Assembly (NCBI RefSeq): GCF_963966145.1 | Contig: NC_091053.1 | Coordinates: 5,766,001-5,830,000 of the forward strand | Direction: 5' to 3' | Length of the DNA stretch: 64,000 nt | DNA from: Tenebrio molitor | Taxonomy: Eukaryota > Arthropoda > Insecta > Coleoptera > Tenebrionidae | Shown: in pieces, positions 46,891 through 58,345 of the stretch | Numbering within the stretch: position 1 is the first letter of the stretch | How the letters are laid out: every line of letters starts with the position of its first letter | Position numbers and translations under genes: made by a program | Notes under the pieces: generated by a model | Database searches by the model: none | What the model saw: the letters and a program-made list of their open reading frames with translations, nothing else | Told to the model about the DNA's origin: nothing

Positions 46891-46950
46891 AAGTTAAGCA
46901 GCGTAGGATGCGGTCAGTGTTTGGATGGGTGGCCGCTGAGAAAACCGCAT
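46891..46950 (+). mobile_element. 5S-headed SINE-like fragment, plus strand
   Basis: AAGTTAAGCAGCG matches 5S box A, and CAGTGTTTGGATGGG followed by TGGCCGC matches the intermediate element and box C. An AAT microsatellite lies directly upstream (46869-46890). No tail word like that of the 22-kb copies is seen downstream, so the copy is truncated or a different subfamily. Confidence 0.6.
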
Positions 46951-47229
46951 TGTATTTTGTTTTACCGCATTTACACATTCATTTTTTGTAGTACATACTA
47001 TTAAACATTAAATTAATTCATTATATGTGCGCGAACTGTCAGATAATAACATTCATTAACGACAACCGTAAGTTCGCCTCATCAGTCTACGAGTTCTGAT
47101 CAATCACAAAATTGCGTTTGCAGATAATGGCGAAGACACATAATTATCTTGAAATATATATACGTTTTCATTGCAAGAAAGTAACAATAACAAATGAATT
47201 CTGATAGTACAAATGAAGAAATTTGAACA
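46951..47229. other. AT-rich non-coding DNA
   Basis: Nothing recognised. Confidence 0.5.
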
Positions 47230-47247
47230 TCGGAGAGAAAGCTTCTC

Positions 47248-47350
47248 ATTATACTCGCGTGTAATGGCTGTTATTCAACACTCCTATTATTACGGCGCGT
47301 GACGCAAACATCATTCTCGTGAGTTCAACCATCATTACACGCTCGTTGAA
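47248..47350. repeat. Imperfect palindrome with GCGCGTGACGC apex
   Basis: ATTATACTCGCGTGTAATGG at the left pairs with CATTACACGCTCGTTGAATAAT at the right, and GTTATTCAACACTC with GAGTTCAACC inside. The apex is GGCGCGTGACGC. It is one of several such hairpins in the window. Confidence 0.55.
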
Positions 47351-48027
47351 TAATTTACTATTTCTCAATTTTAATAAATTAATCATTCTTTTTCCCTGCA
47401 AAAACGTAGGTATTTAAAATTTTCCAACGAAAATTGTGAAACACTGAACATAATTATATTATTAAATCTAAATCGTTTTCATTTTCTCCTGTATTTCTAT
47501 TACTCCAATATCTACAATTTTTTGAATCTATAAACCTGTTGTTGCAAAACAAATTAGACAAAAAAAAAGGTACAACAATCTCAACTGTACAAACATGTTA
47601 ATCATATCTCCAATGCTGTTTCTTTTGTACAATATATTTTCCTCTTATTTTGCTTTTTCATTAACTTGTCTTTAAACAGAACTTCCTCTTTTCGACGAAA
47701 CAAGTCCCCAATTGAAGAAAATCCTAATCCTTGATGTTGATTTCGTAAATGTAGATATGTATTTTCATTTAATGTTTAATTCTCCTTTGTCAATTCCTAT
47801 CGATTTTCTATCTCACTGAATTCTTTTATGAAGTTTATGAAAATACCGCAAATTAAAGATTAACAAATGCATTCTTCAGATACCCGGTTGCTTTAATTTT
47901 CTTTTTCTTCTGAGCAGTTACATATTTTCGTCAATTCTATGGTTCCAACATACACCATAATTTCTTCATTAATATGACATCTTCCAAACGGAAATATGCA
48001 AAGAGAAGTTATAAAATAGTATATTGG
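47351..48027. other. AT-rich non-coding DNA
   Basis: Nothing recognised, except that the last 18 bases form the left arm of the foldback split by the next element. Confidence 0.5.
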
Positions 48028-48250
48028 GCAGTGTGAATAAAAATTAAGTCTTTACTTTTAGTATTTAGTCTTAGCTTTAGCTTTTGCTACGTAGTTTAAG
48101 CTTTTGCTAAAAGCATTTGCTTAAAATGATGTGAATAACCTTTTACTTTTACTTACTAGCAAAAACTGGAAAATTTAAGCATTTGCTTAAATTATTTTTC
48201 CGTTGACCGCTTGTTAATTTCAATATTAATGAATTATTTTGTCTAAAATA

Positions 48251-48281
48251 TAGTGTATTAATGAACCTCATTAATACACTA
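48251..48281. repeat. Perfect 14-bp stem hairpin
   Basis: TAGTGTATTAATGA and TCATTAATACACTA surround a 3-base loop ACC. The compact perfect stem lies inside the 1.6-kb element. It has no T-run context of a terminator and the setting is eukaryotic, so no function is assigned. Confidence 0.8.
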
Positions 48282-48337
48282 TTTTTCATTAATTAACGAT
48301 TTTTACGATTTTGACGTTTTGATGATATTTTGATGTA

Positions 48338-48704
48338 CAGTGTGGAATAAAATGATTTACATCTAGCTACCTTTGGAATTTTTGCACATGTAAATTTTCC
48401 TGTACCGCTCTACTTTTTTTTTCGAAATGCCGAACTATTAGTTCTGTCAATAAATGTCATCAATCGAATTGACAATTGTTACAATTTACTAATTTGTGAT
48501 TTAGTATAGCTGTGATTTGCTTTTGTTAGCTCCTTTTTAATTTCAATCTCAACTTTGCATTCATATCATCCCTTCGCAATAAATCACATTTGGAATTTGG
48601 ATATATATTTTGAGGTTAGGCTTTTTTTTTTGTAGAGCGGCATTTCGTGTTTTTACAAGGCTAATGCAAAGGTAACTAAATGTAAATCATTTTATTCCAC
48701 ACTG
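48338..48704. mobile_element. Nested Tc1-like MITE, 367 bp
   Basis: Ends CAGTGTGGAATAAAATGA and TCATTTTATTCCACACTG are inverted, with matching continuing for about 45 bp (TTTACAT..AGTTACCTTTG). TA flanks both sides (48336-48337, 48705-48706). It lies wholly inside the 1.6-kb element and so is younger. No transposase. Confidence 0.83.
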
Positions 48705-49655
48705 TATAAACAACCTCGAACATGGATTGTTTGCACTTACCAACACTGCAGCAGGTAGTGCAGCAGGGTTTTCTATATTTTATAGCTCCATAACTGCACA
48801 ATTACGAATTCACTTTTTCAAAAGCCGACCTTTTTGGTTATGTGTCATATTTTTCAAAGGTAACTAGGTTTTCTTAGCAACCGTGATTTTTACGTGAAAT
48901 TGAATGTGAATGGTCTTCTGACACTCTTTGTGGAAAAATGAATAGAAAGTATTGAAAAATTTAAAAATGGCCTACCCTGAGGACAAAAAAAGGATGAAGG
49001 TATTTTATAAGGTCTCATCGAAAAAGATGAAATTGGTTTTAATTTGGCTTTAATTTTAAATTTTGTCACAAAAAAAAAGTTTGCGGTCAACGAAAAATGT
49101 TTGTAATCAACCCGTTTGTTAATGGGCAACTATTAAAGGCACTCACTCGCTCTTCTTTTCCGATTCCTATTTGAAATCCTGGGTCACTAAGAAACCTTAA
49201 AAATATTTGCATTTGTTTCTTTGCACTCAAAGCACCTCCTCTAGTCTCGTTGTTCTGCCCTAGAAAGTGCTCAGCTAACCAGTTTACATTTTCCTCCCTA
49301 AAGCGATACAAATTGTGGTAATCTTCACTTCGACTTGTAATTCGTTCAGGATACTATTTCTGCGACCTTAGATTCATGAAAGTTGCCATATTATGCGAGA
49401 GAACAAGCACTACTAAATTTTTAAGTAAGGGGGAACTCAGGCTTCGAAATATTTAAGCTTTTACTTAATATATCGAGTATTTACTTATTTTATTCACACA
49501 GTTTTGAGCAAATGCTGGAAAATTTAGTTTATACTTAAAGCATAAGCTTTTACTTTTTACATTTAGCAAAGGCTTAATTTTTATTCTACACAAACCTAGC
49601 TTTTACTTAATAATTGTAAGTAGAAGCTTTTGCTTCATTTTTATTCACACTGCCC

Positions 49656-49765
49656 ATTATGTTATGAAGAGCATAAATGAAGTTTTATGTGCTGCGGCTG
49701 ATAGATTGGCTGCCGAACGCAGTGAGGCAGACAAACCAGCCAAACATATATAACATAACATATAC
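49656..49765. repeat. Foldback with GAACGCAGTGAG apex
   Basis: GGCTGATAGATTGGCTGCC pairs with GGCAGACAAACCAGCC around GAACGCAGTGA. TATGTTATG (49658) pairs with CATAACATA (49754). Further outward, TATACTATTTT (about 49761-49771) pairs with AAAATAGTATA, which lies on the far side of the 1.6-kb element at about 48016-48026. The foldback was therefore interrupted by that insertion. Confidence 0.7.
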
Positions 49766-49857
49766 TATTTTTTCTTCAAACCTTCATAACAAATTATTTA
49801 AGACATGTTAAGAAACCAGGTAGGAATTTCAAATGATTTAGTTAGTTTACTTTACTG

Positions 49858-49965
49858 CCGCTCATCAGCGGAGATAATAACTTCACGGACGCCCTCAGCG
49901 GAGATAATAACTTTATCTGCCGCTCTCAGCGGAGATAATAACTTTATCTGCCGCTCGTCAGCTCG
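49858..49965. repeat. About 31-bp minisatellite, 3.4 copies
   Basis: The unit CAGCGGAGATAATAACTT followed by TATCTGCCGCT repeats three times, with a partial fourth ending GCCGCTCGTCAGCTCG. The first unit differs (TCACGGACG in place of TATCTGCCG). Confidence 0.85.
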
Positions 49966-50284
49966 TTAGATGCCATGACAATGAAGTGACACTTTAGCAT
50001 TATCAATGCAGCAGGATAATGTCATAATTTACGGACGTTTGAAGAAAAACATTTTTATTGCCAATTTACGTTTCGTTTATATTTCGTAATGCTTTCTTCG
50101 CTAATTATTTTTTTACGTTTTCTTCACTTTGATGAATTGTTGCAAATCGGAGATCTTGGAAATAACGTACTAAAAAGAACTCTACTGAAATTTAAACTTT
50201 TTAGTTCTTCATAAAATAAAATTCTAGAGTTTATTGATTTTTTTTTGCTTCTGTACATTTCTGCTTCTGCTTCTTGTACATTTC
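49966..50284. other. AT-rich non-coding DNA
   Basis: Nothing recognised. Confidence 0.5.
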
Positions 50285-50960
50285 TGAACTTGTTGAAGAA
50301 CAATTGTGAAGTGAACATGGTCTAGATGGCCTTACTTCTGTCTTTCTTCTTTTTCCTTATTGTCCTCAATTTTATAATTCACACATCCTTATTTTCTCTG
50401 TTGACCCATTTTGACATAAAATTTCCTCTCTTCAATAAAATATGTTCACATTTATTCGCTTTTATCCCTTGCCTATTGATTTAGATCTAAAGGAAATATA
50501 GTTTTGGAGTATTTACCGAAGATTAAAATTTAGAACATATTTGTTAGACATTCTCTTAACGTTCTCTTTGTCTTGGCACATTTAAAATTATGAAGAGAAA
50601 TTCTCTCCCAGATTGTTCACATTTTATCTGTTGTAATGCATTTCCTCTCTTACTTATTTGCTAGGTTTTTGAGAATTGCGAAAAAGTAAAATAACATTAA
50701 CAAAAACAGAAACATTAAAGCTAAAAAAAAATCAGATTTAGATTATATCAGAATTGAAAAAATTGAACTTTAGAAAGCAAAAGGAAAAATCGATTCTCTC
50801 GATCAAAAATTTTTGTGCTGAAAAACCATGAATCATCAGTTCATCGCTTTGTCCTTTGTCGCCGCATTGGGCAATTTAACTGAAATAAAATAAACAAATT
50901 TTCCGAGTAGATGTTTCATCATTCGGTCAACAAACACCAGAGCAATCCCGTCTCCTCGGT
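50285..50960 (+). repeat. Paralogous segment, copy 2 (no insertions)
   Basis: Matches 43905-45995 with the two transposons removed: GAACAATTGTGAAGTGAACA (50297), GGTCTAGATGGCCTTA, TATTTTCTCTGTTGA, TCTCTTTGTCTT, and CCGAGTAGATGTTTC then CAACAAACACCAGAGCAATC near the end. Divergence is considerable, so the duplication is old relative to the insertions. Confidence 0.75.
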
Positions 50961-52149
50961 TCTCCTCTCACCTTATTGGCCAAATGCAGAACCCGAATGG
51001 AAATATGTGCATTACAGTGTCACTGACTACAATACAAAGTTCAAGAACAAACGTCGAGCTAGAAACTTGGTGAAAAACACCAAAACACCGTCCTTACAGG
51101 ATCTAAATAGCCGTCGACTGGTCCTGGATGCAAATCCTCGCCTCTTCCAGTCTCGAGAAGCAACAAGAAGCCCGGGGCCTTTTTCGTCGTCGAAATATGA
51201 ACTCGGCAAGTTTTAAGTGGCCCATAGGCAGGTGACGCGTAAATCACGAGAAAATAGGAGCGCTAATCCTGCAGGAATTCGACGTAGTCTCGGTTTATCT
51301 GGTTCGTGCAAGTTTACAGATGTAGCAAACATTTTCATCATAAGATTCGCCGCAAGTGACATAAGTCTAATTTGAAACGAGTCACTTTATGCAGACTTAC
51401 AAGGCGAAAGGATCAAGCCGACTCACAATTCCAGATATGTGGAGGATTAGTGTTTTCCTGGAGGAACGCTGCAAGGATGCTCGTCATTGTCATATAGGTA
51501 GCGGCTCCGGTGGATTTGGAACTCCGGAGGAGCATTCAAACGGGGGGATTTAATTATTATGGTTATCTTTATAAAGCAAGGTAGATGGGAGCAGCCGCCG
51601 CGGCTGTCTCGGTGATGTATAATCTTCTGTAGAATAATTCACGCAGCGATACCTACTACCTCTTCATTTGGATTCTCTTAAGCTTTGTTTTCTGGATTTA
51701 TACAATTGTTTACATTACGAGTTAATTTGGAATTTAAATTCCTAATTTATCTGATGCTCCTTCCACATTTTCTACTTCATTTCTTTCAGTGTGTAAATCT
51801 TACGCGGCGGTTTGTTTACGACCGACGGCCTTATCAGGACCAAATTAATTCCACGAAACAAGCATGCGTGATAAATAAAAGGCAAAGCATGACGGCTGCG
51901 GGATTATAAAGAAAATGTAAAAAAAAAACACTTTCCTGCTGATATTTTCACTATTCTCGCTCCAAACGTTTTCTAATAGATGGAATAAAGTTCAGGTAAG
52001 AAAAGACCAGAAATGGAATATAATTACAGCACGTCGAGGACAACACCAAAGCAATTTTTTGGCCAATTGGCCAATCTTTAGTACCAACGGTACTACCTCC
52101 CGGAGAAAAATCACCGCCGTCGCCGTCGAAGATCACCGACGCCGGTGAC
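50961..52149. other. GC-balanced non-coding DNA
   Basis: A frame of 101 codons at 50911-51216 begins inside the paralogous repeat and has no recognisable domain. No RNA gene or array. An exon cannot be excluded at 50960-51220 but nothing supports one. Confidence 0.4.
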
Positions 52150-54200
52150 ATCCACATGTAATTCTATGTAATTCCCACACAGTTAGTTAGTAATTTCTTG
52201 TATGTTCAATGATCCTTGAGCTTCCGTAGCTCTTGTACCTTTCTGCCTTCCATACGTCCATATTTCCTCTCTATAATCTTTGCTGCAGATGAATATGTAT
52301 TCCTGTTTTTCTTCATCACTAAGTGTTCTGTTTTTTCCAATTTAATCTCCACATTTCAATTAGGCAACTCTTCATTTTATTTTTACAACCTATGTAGCAA
52401 AGATCACCTATAGAAGGGCACAAACTGCTTTTCTCAAGCTCTGTTTCCATTCTAGAATTTTTCCTTTCTAAATCCTACAACCTCCTTGGAGCAAAATTTT
52501 TGAACAACGTTGAGGAGATGCAGGAACCTTATCGTATGTCTTTAGTTACCTAAGTCATGTCCGATGAAGTGACTCATTTAGACCTATTTTCTTCAGGAAA
52601 CATAATTTCCAAGCCACTCTGTTCTTCTATGGAAGTCAAATTAATCTGCGTTTCTTCCCGCACCTGTAAGAAAAGTGTCTACTACACAATTTCCTCACAG
52701 TCAAATTTCTTAAATACTCAGCATCTCTATGCCTTTATACCTCTATTCCTTCCCTATTTCTTCTACATTCTTCTTCACGATAAGTTTCTGTGCTTCTTTC
52801 ATACAACAAAGCTGCCATCTCCAGTCAGCTTCTTATTTAGAGATGCTCTCTTCAGAAAACATCAGTTTGAAGATACGTTTTTCTTCTATGGAAGTTAAAA
52901 ACATCTGTTTTTCTTCCCAAATATACTGCAATCTATATAATTCCCACGCAGTTAATTTTCAGGACATTTCTTGTATGTTGAATGATCCTCGAGCCTCCGT
53001 ACTTCTTGTACCTTTCTATCTTTAATATTTCTATATTTCCTCTCCATAATCTTTGCTGCAGATGAATATTCCTGTTTTTCTTCATCACTAGATGTTCTGT
53101 TTCTTCCAATTTAATCTTCACATTTTAATTAGGCAACTCATTTTATTTTTACGATTTACGCAGCAAAAATCACCTTCAAAAGGACATAAAGTGTTTTTCT
53201 CAAGCTCTGTTCCCGTTCTAGAATTTTTTTTATTAAATCTTACAACGTCCTTGGAGCAAAATTTGTGAATAACGTTGAGGAGATGCAGGAACCTTATCGT
53301 ATGCCTTTAGTTACCTAAGTCATGTCCGATAAAGTGACTCATTTAGACCTATTTTCTTCAGGAAACATAATTTCGAAGCCACTCTGTTCTTCTATGGAAG
53401 TCAAATTAACCTGCTTTTTCTTCCCACACCTGTAAAAAAGTGTCTACTACGCAATTTCCTCACAGGCAGATTTCCTAAATCCTCAGCACCTTTATGCTTC
53501 TCATACCTCTATTTCTTCCCTATTTCTTCTACAGTCTTAACGATAAGTTTCTGTGCTTCTCCATACAACAAAGCTGCCATCTCCAGTCAGCTTCTTATTT
53601 AGACCTGCTTTCTTCAGAAAACATCAGTTTGAAGATACTTTTTTCTTCTATGGAAGTTAAAAGCATCTGTTTTTCTTCCCAAATGTACTGCAAACTGTAT
53701 AATTCCCACGCAGTTAATGACATTTCTTGTAGGTTCAATGATCCTCGAGCCTCCGGACCTCTTGTACCTTTCTGTCTTGCATATTTCCATATTTCTTCTC
53801 TATAATCTTTGCTGCAGCTAAATATTCCTGTTTCTCTTCATCACTAGATGCTCTCTTTTTGCCAATTTAATCTTCACATTGGGGAGATGCAGGAACCTTT
53901 AGTTACCCAAGCTGTGTCTGACGTAGTGACTTACTTAGACCTGTTTTCTTCCGGAAACATAATATCGAAGCACCTATATTCTTCTATAGAAGATACATTA
54001 TTCTGTTTTTCTTCCTGCACCTGTAAAAAGTGACTGCTACGTAATTTCCTCACAGTCAGATTTCCTCAGCACCTCTATGCCTCTTGTACCTCTATTTCTT
54101 CCGTATTTCTTCTACGTTCTTCTTCACGATAACTTTCTGTGCTTCTTCATACAACAAAGCTGCCATCTCTGGTCAGCTTTGTTGTCGGTGTTGATCTCCT
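52150..54200. repeat. 765-bp tandem array, about 2.7 copies
   Basis: Four anchors give the period. AATTCCCAC(A/G)CAGTTA lies near 52169, 52940 and 53700. GCTGCAGATGAATAT-like words lie near 52280, 53058 and 53815. GAGGAGATGCAGGAACC lies at 52512, 53277 and 53881. ACAACAAAGCTGCCATCT lies near 52803, 53564 and 54151. The third copy has lost about 160-180 bp near 53880. Each unit also contains two related sub-blocks built around TTCTTCTATGGAAGT. The plus strand is pyrimidine-rich. Frames of 60-113 codons on the plus strand repeat with the array and are not judged to be genes. Confidence 0.9.
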
Positions 54201-57200
54201 TCTTCTTTCTGGCAACTTTGATCCGTAGTTTGCTTTTTGACAATTGTTTCTTCTATTTTTTAGTCAACAGGCGATTCTTAATTAGCTATTCCTTCCTTTA
54301 ATAGCGTTCCTTCATTGAAAGCAATTAGAACAACATTTTTATAAGTCGACGCTGTAACTTCAAATATGCAACTTTGCCTCAATTAATATTTTACTGTGTA
54401 AATACTAATAATTCCTTATTTGCTTTTTATGATGCAACTGGAGTCGGTTAACGCTACTTAAAATGTACATATATAATTCTTATCACAATAACCAGTCACC
54501 GCAGCAAACTTCCTCGTGCTAAATGGTCCCATTTCTCGCGCGCGTCCTTGCCGCTTCGCCGTCAACTGCACCGGACTGTAACCCAAAACCGTCTTCTCGT
54601 TCCTCGAGACTTTTATTATCGACCGATAAAACATTTGATTTAGTTTCACCTGTCCCATCTCCCCAGATTTAACTCGTCCCGTCGCACCTAAGCGACTCCC
54701 GGAAAAATTCCGTCGGAATCCCGTAATTGAATTAGTCCAGGTTTTATTACATCCTTCCTTGAGCAATGGCTTTGTTTTTATTGAACGGCTCTTTATCCCG
54801 TCCGTATACCTGAACCTGCATGCACAAGAACAGAAACGTTACATAAAAGCAGCATAAAACGCGGATGTTCCCCCGTAAAACCAACTTTAAACTCGGCAAT
54901 AAACATGACAACCAATTAAGATGTAGATTGGAGCAACTACGGTATTTACATGATGTAGGTGTGTACCGGCGTGTTTGTTCTGTATCCGTGTGTTTGGAAT
55001 AAACTCTGAAAAGGCAACGGAAATGCCTGAGACTTTATGTTAATTTATTCTCTTCATTTTCGTGTTTTCCCGGTAAGAGTTTGCTCAGCACACACTCCTT
55101 GTTCCTGTTTCGACTTACAACTTTCCATTTGTTGGTGTTTATCAAGTCGCAAGGCAAGATGTTTGCCATTTCGATGGAAAAATTGTCGCGGTGCGACTCG
55201 ACGACTCTCGCCTGCGACTAATAACTCGCGCTGGAAAAACAACACTGTTTATACAAACTCCATCAGGTGAGGAGTTTGTTTGATTAACAACCCCTAAATT
55301 AAGACCTAAGGGTCTCAGTCACATCAGAAAAATTATCTCAACTATCTGGAACTGGTTCTTTTTTCTGCTCAAGGCTCGCAATTAAAACCTTCAAGGGATG
55401 CTGCCCCCCAGCTTGGAGGGAACGAATTTCCGCGCAAAAACCTCCACCTGGGGACTCTATTTGATTTCGGACAAAGAAATACTACGTTTCCTGTTTTATT
55501 CGCTTAAATTTTTTCCTTCCAGTGGAGGTATGACGGACGAGCTGAATTTCGGATGAGGCAGCCTCCCTCGAATCCTATTTGCAAACGTTTCTTATGCTAT
55601 CGACGTGTAAACAAGTCGAGAACATTACCGAACTCGTGGAGGGTATTTATCATTGTAATGCGTGGACTAGTTGGCAACATGTGCATTAACCTCTGCCCCG
55701 GCCCTGGAATACTTTCAATTTGTTTAACTTTAATGGACGCTCTCGGACGTCTCCGAAGAGCTTGCTCGGGAAGTCTTGGCACCGCCGATTTTTTAGCTTG
55801 CACCGGATCGATCCTCACACTTTCAATTTTAACAAAGCACTTGCCAAATTCTTCGAAACGGGGACAATAACTATGACTCCGTTTCTGAGTTCGATGCCGG
55901 TAAGTCGGTAAGTATCAATTCCTATTTCTGGATGATTTCTGGATTTCTGGAGTAATGACTAAGAAACGTCAGAAAATGTCATTCTAAGGAGCCCTTGCAT
56001 CTGCATCGACGCAAATGAAACCCATCGACACATTTCCATTTCCTCTTCTCCCGAAGCCTGAAATTTAATAAATATGAAATCCCCGTGACACAAAGCTCCC
56101 AAGCAATCAGGAAGTGTTTTACCGACAGATTGATCAAACACCTGGGACGCACTACTCGCATTTTCAACCTGAACATATGGGAAAAGATTGATGTTCTTTC
56201 GGCTGGAAATGGAGGTGCATGCATACAAAAGGTTCACTTGTATCCAGGAATCCTTTATTCCGGAGCGACATTTCGGTAGAAATCCCGCTCGTAAAAATAT
56301 TATCCTTAAATCGGGCGGAATAGGAACGAAACGGGATTAATCGCTTCCACGTGGGCTAGACCAAGATAAACAATGGTGGGTTCGTTTTCATCATCGCCGA
56401 TTGAATCGACCTAAATTATTTCATTCGGTGTGAAAACCATCTGCTCGGAGCGGATTAATTGGACGGGAAGAGCGGTTTGTCACTGCTGACAAAATATGCA
56501 AATTTTAAAAAATGTGATAGTGGAGATTTGACACATCTACAACTGTCGACTGCTATTTGTATCTGTTAGTGGTGTCGAGACGGATGGAGCGGGGCTAGTT
56601 TATCATTTGACTGGAATTTTAATTGGAAGTACGACGAGGATTATTCATCTGAAGCTATTTGTCTAACGAAGTGAACATCAGAAAAAACGCAGTAAGTGCG
56701 CTGCTGGGTCCAAAAGATTCTTGCCTGTTGTTAATGTGAAGGGAAAAATATTGGAAAGAAGTTTACTCTATTTCTGTGCAGAGACTCCACAAAAGCAACA
56801 TCCAAGCTTCGAGAGATTTACTCGAAGCTGATGACGAATCAGCCTTTCACCTCGGAGCGTGTGGCGTGACGCGTGACGCATAACGGTGCGGGAATAATAA
56901 CTTGTCGAAAAATTGTGAGATTTCGTAGTGGAGAGGTTGGTTTGCGTCACATTTGGTTTCCGCTTGGCAGATGAAGAAGCTAATATTTGCACCGGTTTCA
57001 GTATTCCCAACACGACCGTTCGGAATAATTGGCGCGGACCGAAACAGTCAAAAACAATTAAATGCTGTCTATTAATTTCATATGAAACAAATCGGGATTG
57101 TCTGTGTGGAAGCTGCGAAGCGTAAAGGATTTGATTGGCATAGTTATTGTCGGACATCTCCCTCTGACCAGGTTGTTTTTAGCGTTCAGCTTTACACTCC

Positions 57201-57540
57201 CGTTCTCGCCGGCAAAACAATTGGACTATTGTTCAAAATCCCTGCGGTGCAGAGCTTGGGGAAAGGTACACTTTGCCAATGTCTAGATTACGTTTAGTTG
57301 GATCACGTTTAATTACACCCCAGACGTACTTCAACAGTCTATACTCGAGAGTCGCCCCTTGTGTCGATCTGGACCCCGATTTGCTCACCGAAAAATTGTT
57401 TCCGGTGAGGTATTGTAACAATCAGAGTGTCGTCTTCAGCAAAGTGAGAAAATAGGATGACTCCTGACTACACTAACCTATTTTCAAAAAGCAAAACCTC
57501 CTAAAGCGCACGTTCCTAGGAGCAAAACAACGAAAAGGAA
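54201..57540. other. GC-balanced non-coding DNA
   Basis: Many overlapping frames, the longest 129 codons on the minus strand (56768-57157), without a recognisable domain or a convincing splice pattern. The stretch is repeat-poor compared with its neighbours. Confidence 0.4.
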
Positions 57541-57978
57541 GATAAAGAAAGTAGATGTGCCAAGCTTATCACAAATAAATTTTCAAATCATGATGATGAC
57601 AACTTTACTGTCGAAACGCCCGTCATTTTTACTTTAATGATAGGTAAGGGTATTTGGTGCAAGTGAAAGAATAAAACGTTATACCCAAATACTGTTTGGT
57701 GACTTCTGCAATTACTTAAGGATCGAATCTAGGTCTCCGTCTGTTGCTTCTCTTTCTTAATGACATCGTTGACATGATTTGTTGCTCAAGTTTTGATTAG
57801 CGCACGATTTGAAGACTGATCTTGAAATTAAGACCACTGAAGATAGCAGAACAGTTCAGAAAGACCGAAACATTTGTACTTTTAGAACGGTGTAAATGTC
57901 AGTGCTGACAAGAGTACTATGATGTTCCGCTCCAGAAGAAACTACTAACATATTTTTAGCGCAAGTTAAAAGACTTCT

Positions 57979-58140
57979 TACAGCCCCGATTGCAACCCCA
58001 CAGAAAATATTCGGAAAGTTGTTGAATCTGATACTATGTATCTGATAGATGTAAAAAGACGTTGTAGAACAGTTAATTTACTAAATGATGTTTTTCTTTG
58101 CAATCTATTCACAATCGCTACAGGTCATTATTTTCAATAG
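57979..58140 (+). pseudogene. Tc1/mariner transposase C-terminal remnant
   Basis: A frame of 53 codons plus stop begins YSPDCNPTENIRKVVES. This matches the (Y/Q)SPDLNPIENLW-type motif of Tc1/mariner transposases, in which the final E is the third catalytic residue. The following residues (VKRRCRTVNLL, then a hydrophobic end) are of about the right length for the C-terminus. Upstream, no in-frame continuation of the DDE domain could be followed, and no inverted ends were paired around it. It is a dead fragment and differs in sequence from the one at 10.1 kb. Confidence 0.6.
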
Positions 58141-58257
58141 ACAGACACTAAGAACTTATAGATGTCATAATTTTTCAAAGAATTTATCTCGAGTTAAAAA
58201 TGGCAGCTTCACATTTTAAGTTAGTAAAAGACTTGTGCCATAATAGTATATTAAAGA

Positions 58258-58345
58258 ACAAGTTTTATAAGGGTGTAGAAAACGACCCGTAGGGGAGTTT
58301 TTTATGGGACGAGTGCGCCAACGCCCTTATAAAACGAGTTTTTTA
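58258..58345. repeat. Hairpin with GC-rich apex
   Basis: AAGTTTTATAAGGGTG and CGCCCTTATAAAACGAG form a stem of about 15 bp (one G-T-type mismatch). The apex region contains ACGACCCGTAGGGGAG and GGGACGAGTGCG. Confidence 0.65.

Larger units (their letters stand above)
48029..49655. mobile_element. 1.6-kb inverted-repeat element, inserted in a foldback
   Basis: Ends GGGCAGTGTGAATAAAAAT and ATTTTTATTCACACTGCCC are perfect inverted repeats of about 19 bp. Both subterminal regions (48050-48200 and 49440-49640) are full of AAGCTTTTACTT- and AAGCATTTGCTT-like words in both orientations, as in the subterminal repeats of hAT elements. Flanking octamers AGTATATT and ATTATGTT match at six of eight positions, a weak hint of an 8-bp duplication. 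No transposase was recognised; the interior is partly occupied by the nested MITE at 48338-48704. Confidence 0.7.

Noticed and set aside
46891..46950. Possible functional 5S rRNA gene
   Set aside because: Only the box A to box C part matches; the 5' and 3' parts of 5S rRNA needed for the closing helix are missing.
32299..54200. Tandem arrays considered as CRISPR arrays
   Set aside because: Units are 145-765 bp, fully repeated without unique spacers, in a eukaryotic context.
56768..57157. 129-codon minus-strand frame
   Set aside because: No family recognised; overlapping frames on the other strand are of similar quality, so it cannot be supported as a gene.
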